A stretch of DNA of 64,000 nucleotides from Eleginops maclovinus (lineage: Eukaryota > Chordata > Actinopteri > Perciformes > Eleginopidae): positions 13,873,244 through 13,937,243 of the forward strand of contig NC_086356.1 in the NCBI RefSeq assembly GCF_036324505.1, read 5' to 3'. Below, one piece after another: positions 1-21,331 of the stretch. The position numbers and the translations under genes were made by a program. Under the pieces are notes generated by a model, which was not told where the DNA came from, made no database searches, and saw only the letters and a list, made by a program, of their open reading frames with translations. Numbering within the stretch: the stretch's first letter is position 1; the number at the start of each line of letters is the position of its first letter.

Positions 1-722
1 CAAGATCTCTTTTCTCCCAAAGAAGAGTAAAGGGAACTGCTTGTTTTGTGAATCCCAAACCCAAAGATATCTAGTTTAATGTTGTATCAAACAGAATAGG
101 ACAAAATCTCCATATTTGGTCCATTTATTTACCGATTATCAAAATACTGGGCTATTATTTTTAGGTTGATCCATTTGCAGACAAACATTGAAGCTCTACT
201 GTCACGAATGCAAAAGAACAACTGGGCTCAGTACACACACAGCCTGCAGTCCTGTTTATATGTCCGTTTTGTATTGATTCATCTGGTTCTTGGTTGGATT
301 TGTTTTTGTTTTCATAGTGCTGTCTGACATGTTCCGCTCTCCCCCTGAGATGTTTTGGGAAATGAGTTGAATGGGTTATTTCCAAGAATACTATTCATCA
401 GTGAGTGTTCAAATGTCCTGAAGCTTTTGATATAGGGTCTTTGAAACATGCTGCCTGGTTACTTGTTTAAAATAACATAAAGCTGTCCCCGCTATACATT
501 TCATGTACAAAACATGGGCAACACGCGGGTCATAAAAGAAGACTAGCCCCATATTGCCTGACCTCTTGACCTGGTAAAAGAGCAAGAGCAGCAGACTCAG
601 GAGTTATAGTAACTAACGTATGTCTTGGTAGCTTTTTCTATAAGCAGTTTTAAAGATTTTCTAGTTTTGAAGCCTTTTTTTGTGGCTTTACTTCTACATT
701 TATTGAGTTCAAACACATATTA

Positions 723-779
723 AGGAAGGAAGGAAGGAAGGAAGGAAGGAAGGAAGGAAGGAAGGAAGGAAGGAAGGAA
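723..779. repeat. (GGAA)n tetranucleotide microsatellite
   Basis: An almost perfect run of GGAA units about 57 bp long, flanked by AT-rich sequence, in the presumed aak1 intron. GGAA arrays can bind ETS-family factors in other genomes, but nothing here shows that use. Confidence 0.95.
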
Positions 780-975
780 TGGATGCTTAGATTACAAAAA
801 AATGGCTGATTGTGTAAACATTAGTAGTATTACATGCGATTCTTACTAACAACTTGGGCCCTAGTTTTTCTTATTAAAGCAAACTAGAAGACCCTAAAAA
901 ATGTTATGAAGTGATATCTGCTGTCAATTATCATCTTCACATTCTTTACCTCTCATTCTCCTCACTCGCTTTCTT

Positions 976-1089
<114 letters not shown>

Positions 1090-1488
1090 TGGACAGACAG
1101 ACCTTCACCCCATCTGCAGTACATGACATTTTTTCATTACCTAATAGGTTCCTGATGTTGCTCTCCATTGCAAACTCCCTCTGCAGGTGATGACTTCACA
1201 CTGCATCATAAAACACTGGCCAGATTAAAGTAAATGTGTCACAGCGTTAAACTTCTTATTTACCCCTTTGGAGAAAAAACTACATGGAAGTGTTTCCTTC
1301 CTTTTCCATTTGTGTTGCAAATGATTTTGCCATTTCTGAATGACCTTTCTGAAAACTGAATGCAAAGTAAAGAATCGAGCCATTATGAAATGCTTTCCTT
1401 CACTTCACTGGTCACATTTTATGCATCTTAGCAGCAGTTTTGCTTTGTGTTAAAACCTTTATGAACCAAGGTTTATAATGCTCTTTAA

Positions 1489-9618
<8,130 letters not shown>

Positions 9619-12600
9619 ACGCGCCCCCCCCCGCCCCCTTCCCCCCCCTTCCACGTAGAGCTGTAACAATGGATTATAGACTGGCATAGCATAACGGCAA
9701 TCAACACTGTTGTCATAGCTAACTTCCTGCACCCCCTACCTGGCTGTCATCTCCATTCTAGCTCCTACAGTAGAAACGTCTCTGTGCTTCTTCATGCCTC
9801 TCCGCCGTATCAATCATTGTCTGTCTCCTCTTCACCTCTCAATTCTCACCCCCTCACTCACACTTTCTCTCTGTTGTCGATGCATCATGTATATCCATCG
9901 GTTTAAAAGAGCGGCCAGTAACACTAAAACCATCCTTCCTAAAGACTAACCATCTTTCTATCAATCAGGATATACTATTGCTATCCAGTTTGTTTGAGCA
10001 ATATTGCATTGTGTCTAATAGCGAACAATAGGAGATCATTGTTGTATTGTACAATAGGCATAGTTATAAGTGGTTGTAGTTATTATCGTGCACAAGTGAA
10101 ATTGTCGTTGTTTGCCTTTTTAAATTCTCCTCTCCAGATTTATTTGCACATTTTAGAGTATTAGTTCAACCCATAGGAAAGTTAAGTGACCATTTGTTTA
10201 AAAGAGGTCAGTTTATTTCTTTTTAAAAGGGAAACGTAGTCATGTAGCCTGATTTGCACAGTATCATTAATGTGACCTCTGTCGGGGCTGTTGAATGGAA
10301 TATCTTAAACAATTTAAAGCTGCTATAGAACAGACCGAAAATAACAATCTGGAAACAAAACAGCCATAAACACATGTCCTATATAATGAGTTGTTGTTAT
10401 GAAGAGAATAACAGGACTGTAACAGTTTTCCTGATCAGACTTTACCGTGAAAGTGCCATAAAAACAATCTGTGAACAAACTGCAGACTGCTGGAGAATCA
10501 GTTAAACTCTAAATATAATAATAAATACATGACAAATAAATTAGTTTTCAAATGAGAATCAGTTGGCTTTTATTATGATCTTATTTTTAACGTTATACTC
10601 TAAGCAAGCAATATGTTGATTTGCAATTAAATGACAAACCAGGGTCATTTAACAGTGTTTATAGCAGTGTGCCATATGTATAAAAAATGCATGAAATCAT
10701 TACAATAATTTAATAATCAGCAGTAATAGATGATTAGAAAAAATAAACGGTAGCTTTTTATGTAGAGAGCAAACATTTGAGGCTATTCAGGTGATTTTTT
10801 TGGCACTAATATGGCATTAAAATAAAGTACATTTTGCACTTTTGTTTAAATATCAACACTCATTCCGCATCGTGCAATCCCCCCTACATTCCTCTCATGT
10901 GTTCACTCCTAATTTATGTAAATAGATATCTGCATCCCCTGCAGGCTGTTATCTTCCCGTGTATATATGAAGTCATTGTCAAAGCTTTACTTGTGGAAAA
11001 CATATTGCTTTACTTGTGAAATATCACATATCCATCCATATATATATGTACATATATATGTGATAGATATATGACTGAAAAATGACATTGTTTTCCTGTT
11101 AATAAATGTTAATATGAATAGAGTGTTAGAGAATGAATGTAAGAAATAAATAGTAGTCTATAATAATAAAATATCTATGAATCTGACACCATAATCACTG
11201 AATACTATTGAAGAATACGCTATATAAATATTTCATTCCTCTTTGTGAAATTGTGGATTGAGAAAGTTTTTCTTGGTTATATCTATTCAATTATTGTCGG
11301 TACATTAAACTGTATAGATGATATTCCTAGACTTTGTTGGAAATTAGTCTGAATCCCATGTTTTACTCCTCCTCCTCTTTGTGATAAGAAAGTGAGCCTG
11401 TGTTTGTTCACACGGACTGATGAAGGATTATATTTTTATTCAAAACCATCGACCGTCGTACGAAAATTGGGAGCTTAACCTCTTTGAATTCTGTTTACTT
11501 TCAAATCTAGAAATCTAGAATTTTTCTGAAAATTGTGCTTTGTCGAGCTTCGTTTGGCTTTACAGACTTTAGTGATCACAGAGTTCATATCAAAAAGCAT
11601 GGCAGTGTTGTTGAATGTTATGTGTGTCATGGTATACAGTGTTATGATAAGTGTGTGTGTGTGCGCCTGCGCGTGTGTGTGTGTGTGTGTGTGTGGAGTC
11701 AGAATTGTTGGATGTGTTTTCCAGTAGCCTACTTGTGTTGATGTTTGCTGCAAATACGGCGACGGTCGAGTTGTCGTTAAAAATCTCTTCTGAAAGCACA
11801 GCCCCCCCCCCCACCCCCACCCCACCCCCTCAATTCTCTCAGGAAGTCTGAGCTACATCTGAGAGTTGGATTTGTTTCGGCTCCCCAGTCTCACATCTCC
11901 TCTGGAAGTCTGCACTCCATATTACTGAATGTGTCTGATAGGTTCATGTGTGAGGGGCTCTGTGTGAGAAGGATGAATACGCCAACAGTGGAGAATCAAG
12001 AACTCAGCATTAAGTCTGTGGTTTAAAAAAAATCAGCAATAGAAATGTTTCTGTAGGATCAAACAACGTGCATGATGATTACAGAGGGAACACTCAGCTG
12101 GAGATTATCTGATTTGTGAGATCTACTTTAAATAGTCTGTTCTTTAGGTGGTGTAGTAGTTAAAAGTTTTTAAATAATCAGAGTTTTTGTTCTTTGGTAT
12201 TAAAGATAACAAGATTTTTGAAAGATTGTGGTTAAATTCTGATGAAGTGCATGCATCTTAATGTTTTGGGTTTTTTTGTTGATTAAAGTCAACATTACTG
12301 CTAATTTATTGCATAGAGTACAAGTAATAAGAACATTAAAAACTGTTTTGACATTATTTAAGACAGCTATTTAGAGGAAAGCCTCTTTTAAAACCTTTTA
12401 AATTCAATACAATATTACCTTTTCAATGACTGTCAGGGCAGCAGTGTAATAAAAATTACCTCAAATCTGAAAAATAGTTGTGAAAACATGGAGCCTATAG
12501 TGAGTTATTCACATGTTCTCTGATAATAAATGTCACGATAAACAGATCAAACATCTTTATTCATGTCTAGTTTCAATTGTATTCATTAAACACTTAAGAT

Positions 12601-14170
12601 TGAGAGTATTTTAAGTAGAACTTCTGATGTGAATTGAATTACATCCTTTTATCTTTGCAGAAACTTATAGGAGAGGCTAGCTTCAGAGCGACAGGTATTT
12701 ACTGTAGGTACTGCATGTGCGACTGAAGGCTTATGTTATTTGTATCATCCTCCTAATGATCCTTCCTCCGAACCACTTGCAGTTACTGTTTGAACCTATG
12801 CAACTCCCGAGCTTTCTCCCTGTAGCCGCTGGTGTAATCGGTCCAAGCCGAGCAGTTAGTGAGGTTACTCCTTAATGTGAAACAGAAGCCCCTCATTTTC
12901 TCTGTTGTTTTTGCCCAAAAAATGAAACCTGTTGATGATCTGATACTTCTGAGTGTTTTGAGACTGCTCTTGTCTTGATGGCCCAAACCTGCGTCAGAGC
13001 TGTGGTATCGTGTGCTCCTTCTATTTTTGTGAGATAATTAAAGAATTATAAAGGGATGGCAAATAAAATACAAATGTGAATGTCAATGTGTTGAGTATTG
13101 ATTGCAAGATGCTCCTTGTTGTCCTGGATATTAGTTGAAGAACACATATAAAAAAACAAAAAGAAGCTGCATCTTGTTTTGTTCTGTACATCTCCGTCTG
13201 AAAATATCAAAGTGAAATGCTAAATTAAAAAGTAAACTTATTTGTTGTTTCTTATGAGACTTTCGTGTATAGATATCTGCATGAAGTACATTGAGTGAGG
13301 CTTAAATTATCTGGTCATTTATGTGTAAATTTGTTGCATCATATATTAGAAGACATCACACTGTAATGCACTAATCCAAATGTTATTCTGCTCAGATAGC
13401 AGGTTAATTCTTATTCAGGTAAGACCTTCATGCTCTATTATATTTGTCAATACATTTTTGTTTTTTTACTACTGATTTAACTTCTAGAGGCTATCATTTT
13501 TCACTAAATTAAGTCACTTAATTAAGTCAATTGAGTCACAAGTCAAGAATATATCGTGTTTAGTGGATATGAATTATTTCTGGAGCCTGACCAACAATTA
13601 TTATCTAATGACAGATATCACAGATATGTCTCTATATAGAGAACACCAACACATTTTTATTTGAACTGTGAAAAGTGCAATTGATATCTTGCTCAACATT
13701 TTAGTGTTTATTTAAAAATGTTGTGATGTTTTTCTGTAAAAAACATATGTCTACTGATAAATCCCAATTGAACACTTAAATCCTGAATAGTTGGGGCTAT
13801 TGTTCCCATCGTTCTTTCAAGCTTCCAGATGCAGGATATACAATTGAGAGAACTGGAGTAAAAATCCAATCTTTTACAAGTATGGTTTTGGGTTTTGATC
13901 CACAATAGAAAGAATTAAAATTATTAAGTATTGTCCACCAGAGTGGAAAAATGTGTTCAGCTACCTAAAACAAAAAATGTTACATATTGAACACATATGG
14001 AGGTAAAAGACATGAAAAGAATACAGAAAACACTCCTTAGCACTCCTTTCTTTAATGTCATGGATAGCTATATATTAAATTGTATACAACATGTAAGAGA
14101 TTCAGAGGTCAGCAGATCTTTGATGCATGTGTCTTCATATCTGACCCTTCTCCTATCTTCTCTCTCACAG
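9619..14170 (+). other. aak1 3' UTR, or intron before the far last exon
   Basis: No coding exon was recognised in this 4.5 kb. For transcripts ending at 9618 it is 3' UTR. For transcripts using the far last exon at 14171 it is intron. AATAAA-type poly(A) signals occur in the AT-rich part, for example at 11101-11106. It also contains short TA runs near 11037-11070, a GT microsatellite and a C-rich tract near 11800-11830. Confidence 0.5.
11651..11696. repeat. (GT)n microsatellite
   Basis: An interrupted GT run with GCGCCTGCGC inside it, in the aak1 3' UTR/intron. Short ORFs across it on both strands are repeat artefacts. Confidence 0.85.
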
Positions 14171-14880
14171 ACCTGCAGAGGGAGCTCAGCAGTAATGCAC
14201 AGCGAGCTGCTCAGACTGAGGCTCCTGTGCAGCTCTCTGAGGAGAATCACAGGCCGGCGATCCAGCCGAACAATGCAGCTCATGTCTATGATAAACACAT
14301 GTTGCCGTCAGATGAGAGCAGCATAAAACCCTACACAGTAACCGCTACTTCCACCAGCCTGCCTTTTATTCCTGTCAACCAAGTATCCCAGCTGCAGCCT
14401 CCAAACAGTCCGGTCTCCTCTGATGTCTTCCAGCTGGCTCCTTTCAAAACGCCAACAAAAGAAAGCAAGATGCCATTCAGCAGCCCCTCCTTCTGCGAGT
14501 CACACAACCCTGCTGACACATCTGATGTTTTCCTTCAGGCCCCGTTTGGAAAAAGGCAGGAAACCACCAAAGCTGCTCCTACTAACACTCACATATCTGA
14601 ACAGCAGAGTGAAACCACCAAACAGTGTCGCCTGTTCCCAGAGTCGTCTCCTCCTGGTCCCCCGTGTCCCACTGTTAGGACCACTCGTCTGCACACGGAG
14701 ACGCCTCTGCTCCAGCAGCCGGTGGCGGTGCACCGGGTCGTCTCCAGGATCGGTCAGCAGGCCGCCGTGGGCTCCGTGGCGGTGGGGCCCCTGCATTCCT
14801 GGACGATCGGGGGGAGACCTCTGGATGACCCGTTCACCGCTGCACCCTTCCATCCAAGATGCTCTCAGGGGAAACCTTGA
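14171..14880 (+). CDS. aak1: Alternative far last exon of aak1 (long-form C-terminus)
   Basis: A 710-nt exon preceded by a pyrimidine-rich TCTCTCACAG acceptor and ending at TGA 14878-14880. It encodes about 236 residues. Its acceptor phase (one base carried from the previous exon) equals that of the short-form last exon at 9524, so it can be spliced from the exon ending at 9156 in place of it. The protein is Ser/Thr/Pro/Gln-rich with repeated clathrin/AP-2 adaptor-type motifs: DVFQLAPF, DVFLQAPF and, near the end, DDPFTAAPFHPR. A long AAK1 splice form with an extended C-terminus carrying extra clathrin-binding sequence is described in mammals; that this exon is its counterpart is inference. 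It could instead belong to another gene whose remaining exons I cannot see. ATTAAA signals follow at 16178 and 16194. Confidence 0.65.
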
Positions 14881-16271
14881 TTATATCATCACCTCTGAGG
14901 CCAAGTCCCAGCTTCATTCTGTAACTTAAGAAGGCGCAAGTGAGAGTTCTGTCGCAGTATTACCCACAATTTAATGTAGTTCTACATTTATCACCGTTAC
15001 TGCAGTATTAAAACTAGTATATTATCTGTTTACTGATTATGTAGCTGTTATACTTATGCTCTACCTCACTTGTGTGATTTTGTAGGTGCATCATTTTAGC
15101 ACAATTGAGAGCTGGACTGACAACTTGAAGGATTGATCCGGGAATCTTTTTAAACCCAATTTAGGATTTCAAAAGGGTTCACCTAATCCATTGTTTAAAT
15201 CATGCAAATAATAGTTTAGTTCAAATCATTGCAAAAAAACATATCATGTGTTTATTGTTAATTCAAATATTTGGTTCCATTTTACTCCAAACTTTACCGT
15301 GTGCTGTAATATTTAATATAATTGTATTGCAATATAAACCAAAGCTTAGAGATATACTGTAGTAGCTGTTTTCAGTTTAAGAGTTAGAAAACAAGTCAAT
15401 CAGTTTGGCAGTGATTGCAAGTTGTTGAACTTTAGTTGTTATGCTTTGTTTACATTTAAATCACAGATAGTGCCTTTTTACCTGTCGTATTATGTATTAT
15501 GTATTATTACGTATTATGTTTCCAAAATGGTTGCAGGCCTCTGGTATTAAGAACTGAAGATACCAAATATTTTACTGCAACAAGAGTAATAGGGAATGAC
15601 ATGTAATGATGGGAAACCTTTAAAGGGACAACACATATTCTTGCAGTACTAAAATACTTTCATATTTGCAGAGGCGATGATAACTATTTATAAAAAATGG
15701 AAAGACAGACCATATACAGAAAACCTGAAAAGGCTGGTCATCAGAGAGCTTTACTGGAAATCATATGATGCTACACTTGGAGGTCTTTGATCATTTTGAG
15801 CTCCATTTATCTGCATTGCTGCTTCCTAATGTTTGCAGGTTGATGCTGCCTTTTCCAACAAACTCCAGTTTCTCTTAAGTTCTCTTAAGTGGAATTTTAG
15901 CCTCATAATGTTGTTCTTTATTAAATGAAACGTGTCCTGTCTGTAGTACGATACTCACTGATGTCTTACAGCATGAGGTGACAAGTCAGAAGGGATTCTC
16001 AAGAAGGAAACAAAACTTCATCTCTACCGAGCAGACGTTTTAGTAAGTTTATAATATTTGAAATAATGCTTCCAAGTTTGCCTTATACTTTATTACAGTT
16101 CTTGTAAACTGTGGTGCCTTGCCATGCTGACAGTATTTGTGTATTTCTATATCATACTGCACATGTTGTCAGCGAAAATTAAACCTGTATTTTATTAAAG
16201 GTTTGTTAACATAATGGTATCCTGCTGTTTCTCCTCATGCCTTTTTTTGCCAACTCTTTTTAGAAGGTAAA
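14881..16271 (+). other. Probable 3' UTR of the far aak1 last exon
   Basis: AT-rich sequence without recognised exons. ATTAAA hexamers at about 16178 and 16194 are followed by TG-rich sequence, which is compatible with polyadenylation just before the LINE. Short direct repeats of GTATTATGTATTA-type sequence lie near 15487-15520. Confidence 0.4.
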
Positions 16272-18785
16272 AGCCTGTTATTTATTTATTTATTTATTTG
16301 TTTATTTGAAAAGGGACAGTGCACATTAATTAACATTCTCAATGTAAACATACACTAAACACGTAAATGTGCCGGAGTTAGCCAAAGCTAATTTTCGTCC
16401 GTAGTCCCCCGGCAGGTCAACACATCATCAACTTACACATTACAAAAGAGTAAAGACAGAATAAATACAAATGGCCTAGAATGAATTAAGACAGCTATTA
16501 ATGAGTGCAGTTTTGATTGTTTTTAATCCATCTCTTAAGTGTTGTTTTAAATAACTGATAGCTGGTGCTGTCTCTGATTTTGTGTGGAAGGCAGTTCCAA
16601 TAATTTGAGGCCCGAACTGAGAAGACTGTTTGGCTAAATTTACTATGTCTGTACTGTACAACACAGTCTCCCCTGGTGGCTGCCCTAGTTGCCCTGCCAC
16701 TGCTGCTCTTCTGTTGAACAAATTCATCCAGTGGAGGAGATGCAAGCCCATGTAATATTTTAAAAATAAGACAGGCATCTAGGTAATGTAAAAAACTGTC
16801 AAAGCTAAATAAATTATATTTTGTAATGATATGACAGTGGTGGTAACTGATAGGTTTTTGATCTAGTGTTTTTAAAGTTTGCTTATAGAGGGTTTCTATT
16901 GGTTTAAGAGTTGTCATGTTTGCTTGGGACCAGCTTGTGTAGCAGTATGATATGTGAGAAAAGATCATGGCATGTATAAAAAGTTTAGCTGCCTCTGTTG
17001 TTAAGTATGGCCTTATATGTCTAAAATTTGCCAGATTATATCTGATGGTATTAGCCACCTTTTTAACATGCTTTTTAAAAGTTAAGTTAGAATCTAGGAT
17101 GATGCCAAGGTATTTAAAATCAGACACAACCATGAGCTTTTCTCCTTTAATATAGACATCAGCCTGTGGTGCACTTGAGGATCTCTTGGAAAAGAACATA
17201 CAGACTGTTTTATTAATGTTAAGATGTAGATATGACCTTTCTAGCCAGTCAGAAACATGTACCAGTGTTTCAGTTAGTTTTGCTGCAGCCTGTTGCTTGT
17301 TTTTGGAATGCACATAAAGAACAGTATCATCTGCATACATCTGTATATTAACAGAGGGACAAACTGAAGGTAAGTCGTTAATGTACAAGCTAAACAAGAT
17401 AGGGCCCAGTACTGACCCCTGGGGTACACCAATATTACAGTCCAGATATGATGAATAAGAATTACCTTTATGTACACTCTGTTTCCTGTTAATAAGATAG
17501 GACTCCATCCATTTCATGGCCTCAGCTGAGAAGTTAAAATAAGATAATTTAGATAAAAGTGTCTGGTGATTCACGGTGTCAAAAGCCTTCTTAAGGTCCA
17601 GAAACACTGCACCTACTATACCACCCTCATCTAATTTTGACTTGATGTTTTCAAGGAGGAAACAGTTAGCTGTATCTGTAGAGTGGTTTGTACGAAATCC
17701 AAATTGCATTGGGTGTAAAGGACTGTGGCCCAAGTTTAGATGATTTTTCAACTGTTCTGCCACCCATTTTTCTGATACCTTGGAGATTACTGATAGTATA
17801 CTAATGGGTCTATAATTTGACACCATGGTTTTATCACCAGACTTATAGATTGGAGATACCACTGCTGTTTTCCATGAACTTGGAAAAGTGCTTTGCCTAA
17901 TTGACAGGTTGATCAGATGAGCAATGGGGCAAGCAAGTGTATCCCTGTGTGATTTTTAAAATGTGGTATCCCAGCCATATGAATCCCTTGCTTTTGAGTT
18001 CCTCAAGGAGGTTATAATTTTGATAACCTCTGATTCAGATATTTCCTTTATTTTAAAAATAGGTTTAGTATCATCAATGGGGATAGATGACACAGTTTCA
18101 GTTAGGATACCTTGAGCCAACTCCCTGACTGATTTTATAAAGAAATCGTTAAAAGTAATTGCAATCATATCATTATCTTGGGTCAATATTCCATTGATTT
18201 TAAGTTCAGGTAAAGTTGTTCTTTGTTCTTTATTCCTACCAATTAGTTTATTAAGATTTTCCCAAATAAGTTTCCCATTTCCCTGTGCTTCATTAATGAT
18301 TCTAATAAAAAAATCTGCCTTAGCCTTTCTTAGATTCCTTAATACTTTATTTCGGAGAGTTGTGAAGGTAAGCCGGTCACTACTATGCCCTGATTTTAGA
18401 GCCCTCTTTAAAGCAGAATCTCTATCTTTCATTTGTTGCCAGAGAGTGTCATTTAGCCATGGTAGGGTGGTCTTTTGTCCATGTTTCTGTTTCACCTTCC
18501 TTGTGAAGTTTGCTCTTATTTCGTTAATGGTAGAGAAAAAAGTACTGCAGCTAACTTCAGTGTCTCTGTTGGTTAGAAGATCAGACCAGTCAATTTGATT
18601 TATAGCATTCTCCAAGTTCACTATTTCGTTTTTAGGAATTTTCTCATAAAATTGATTTCTTATGGTAGAATTTCCAAGTCGTTTTCTGGTTAGTTTCCTT
18701 ACCAGCAATGTGATATTATGATCAGACAGACCAGTCAACATGTTATGCGATGTAGTTACTCTCTCCGGTCTAAAGTTTTCTAGAG
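16272..18785 (-). mobile_element. 5'-truncated non-LTR retrotransposon (LINE), Jockey/CR1/L2-like group
   Basis: Read on the minus strand, this is the 3' part of a LINE: the end of the endonuclease domain, the reverse transcriptase, a short 3' UTR and a terminal (TAAA)n tail, seen as (TTTA)n at about 16279-16310 on the plus strand. The 5' end is lost near 18785, leaving only the last endonuclease residues including the conserved SDH motif. 5' truncation and a simple-repeat tail are what target-primed reverse transcription leaves. The clade is not certain from sequence alone. It lies downstream of aak1, antisense to it. Confidence 0.9.
16498..18783 (-). pseudogene. LINE ORF2 remnant (endonuclease end plus reverse transcriptase), one nonsense codon
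   Basis: Two open segments, 17956-18783 and 16498-17952, lie in the same reading frame and are separated by a TAA codon at about 17956-17958. Read through, they give an unbroken LINE protein. Motifs in order: GLSDHN (end of the APE-type endonuclease), a linker rich in basic residues, then RT motifs NYRPIS, FLDLKKAFDTV, GVPQGSVLGP, the catalytic YADD and the YLGI region, followed by the C-terminal part ending near 16498. The catalytic Asp pair is present. A single stop and no frameshift suggests a fairly young copy. The 5' truncation means it cannot be an autonomous element. Confidence 0.88.
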
Positions 18786-19070
18786 TTTGAGCGTTAAAAT
18801 GTCAGCCTCTTTTAGGGAGACAACAGTCACAACACCAGAGGGTCTTGAAGATGTTGTTTCCTCTCTGTTGTCTTGATTGACTTGAGACAGGTTTACTTTA
18901 GTAGGATTAATAAATCCCTTTTCCTCCGTGTCGTAGATGAAGCAAGACGTTTTTGCTCCCTGCAGTCTTATCTTTGAATATGAGGCCAAAGGGTCTGACA
19001 TTTGTATTAAGTGTTTTTTCCATTTTACCTCAGCATTTTGTTTATATCTGCATAATGTGGTATGAATCAA
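18786..19070 (-). other. Unidentified coding-like fragment
   Basis: An open frame of about 95 codons on the minus strand ending in a stop at 18780-18782, where the LINE begins. The composition looks protein-like (EVKWKK, SYSKIRLQGAK, SCFIYDTEEKG) rather than random AT-rich translation. I do not recognise the family. The beginning of the segment (18999-19035) is repeated in inverted orientation at 19101-19140 on the plus strand. It may be a captured gene piece, the interior of another repeat, or chance. Confidence 0.3.
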
Positions 19071-19140
19071 AATGAAAAAACTAACCTAAGAAATGTAATC
19101 TGCTGAGGTGAAATGGAAAAAAGAACACTTGATACGAATG
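18999..19140. repeat. Inverted repeat, arms of 37 and 40 bp with a 65-bp spacer
   Basis: The plus strand at 19101-19140 (TGCTGAGGTGAAATGGAAAA...) matches the reverse complement of 18999-19035 (TGCTGAGGTAAAATGGAAAA...), with a few substitutions and a GA insertion in the right arm. The spacer is AT-rich. This is enough to form a hairpin in single-stranded DNA or RNA. It could be the ends of a foldback element or two inverted copies of an older repeat. Confidence 0.8.
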
Positions 19141-21331
19141 TGTTTGTTATTTCACAAGCCATTTTTATGTTGGACCCTTAATAAACCTGCAAAAACCTGC
19201 GAGTTACAGCTTAAATCTTTATCTACTCGAGGAAATGGAGTTTGTGTGAAAGATGAGCTGCTTGTTTTTATCCAAGAATATGCAAAATGTTATGTGAATT
19301 AGTAAGAAATGAAGGGTAGGTGACATGGAAAATGTGGAGAGGGAGCCAGGTCATGAACTGATTTGATCGAAGTAAACATGTCAGGATCTGTATACGTAAA
19401 TGGAAAAAGTTAAGTCTGAGGCTCTCCTGTAAATTGGTTCAAGGCTGAGTCAGCTGCTGTGTTTCATAATGTGTCTGTGGAGCTGATCAGCTGTGACGTG
19501 TGTGATTCCTGTTGTTAGTGCACCAAGGTACATGTGCCACTGGCCAAGTTCAGTTAGAGTTAAACATATTTGAGGGTTACAGGTGATTTTCCTGATGTTA
19601 CATGTACAAACTCAGAACTTAGAGGAGTTGGCGATCTTAAAAGTAATTCAAGGAAGCTCAAAAATTAAGATCTTGTTTTGAGAATCCTATATGCAGTAAT
19701 ACTGTTTAAGATTGTTTAAAGGATATTACTTATTTCCTACTGAGTAAATATTGAAGTTACTTGTTTCAAACGTAGTATATTAACAATGTTTTGTATTATT
19801 GTACCTTTGGAGATGAGAGAATATCTGTTATTCATGTTTGAAGGTCAGAAGGATCCACTTTGCTAACCTGAAAACAGTAATAAAGTAATAAACAGACTAA
19901 AATACGTTTAAGTGGCCCCCAAGGTTTTAACTTGGCATACCTGAATGCTCCACTCACCTTTGCTCTTCAACAGGTATTATTTCATGTTTTGTTTACATAA
20001 ACTGCCTCTTCACTGCGTACAGAAGGACTTTGAATAGTGGTATTATGTGTAAACATTTCTACCTGATCTCCACGGTATTATTTTATTTGGATTGTGGGTT
20101 TTTGGATTGTGAATGCTTTTGCTTCTGGCAGTTTTCTCAGACACGCCTCCATTAGCTCACTGGACCAACAAAGAAAAAACGAAAGGAAAGCACATGGAAA
20201 ATATATACAAAGATGAATTATACTCTTGGCTTGTTGCATAATTTTAACCTCTGCAAGTCAAGTTTTAAAAAATTGTAGCTCCAAGCGCGTTTTGCCCGAA
20301 AAGTTGTACATAATAATAATTTTATGTGATTCATATTTTTGTTAATCCATCCACCTTCTAGCTGTTTGCTCATTTCCTGCAGTGCCAGCCAGGAACGCAG
20401 AGCAGCCCAGAAGTGCTTTTCTCTGCAAATTCCTCCTGTTTTCCCGAAAGTAACTTGTGGTGACCAGAAATATCTTTGCATGCAGCTGTCCAGGGTGATC
20501 TTAACCAGGTAAGACAAGGCAGAGCTTTCTCCCTTAATGACTGTGGATAGCTCCCAAATGTGTTTCTGAAAGCTAACATACTCGCAAATCTAGAAAATCT
20601 ATTTTAAGCAAATGCATTACCATAAATTAATCCATTAATCTGTATTAAAGATAATGTTTACTTGCCCTAAGTCTAGGAGTATGGACACCTTTCCCATTTC
20701 TATACACTGAAACACTTCTAAAATATATCCCCATCAGCACATCTGAAACATTATAAAACATGAGTGACAAAAATTAGGCCAAAGTCCCATTACTAATTAA
20801 ACTAATCCCCTGAATGCATTACAGTCATGAATCTGTAAATTATATATTTATGTGATTTATTGAATTTTCATTTACAAAATATACATTTCCCAAAACAGCA
20901 CTTGCCAAACAGACTTGCATGTTTAAAACACATGACACAGTTACTGAGCAAACAGATATCCTGCTGCTAATACTCATCATTATTATTTGTTTAGGTGAAA
21001 ATATTTGCATCAAGCAAAGACTAAAATATAAGTGTATGCAACTCCATAGCATATTGCAATGCTTGACCAATATGTCAGATATTTGGAAGAAATGTTCTTA
21101 AGATATGAATACATTGCTTAGCTCCAATAACATTTAATAGCCAAAGCTGTGCTCGCTACACTATTTACTTTCTAGACTCAAAAATTCAAGTCATAGTCCA
21201 TGACACATCATGCGTGAGCCACTTGTGCGGGAAAACTGACATTCACTCATCAGCTGCAGCCTCTCAAGGCAACATTTAACAGTCACTCTGTTTGGACAGT
21301 GAGAAGAGGATCCTTCTCAACATTCAGTTTT
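19141..21331. other. Intergenic and antxr1 3'-flanking sequence
   Basis: No exon recognised. The right-hand part lies downstream of the antxr1 stop on the minus strand and should contain its 3' UTR. Several TTTATT hexamers (AATAAA on the minus strand) occur around 20855-20880, but I cannot pick the used one. Confidence 0.4.

Noticed and set aside
12661..12703. Possible small aak1 exon between TTTGCAG and GTATTT
   Set aside because: In the required phase it hits a stop after six codons, and it has no similarity to the family.
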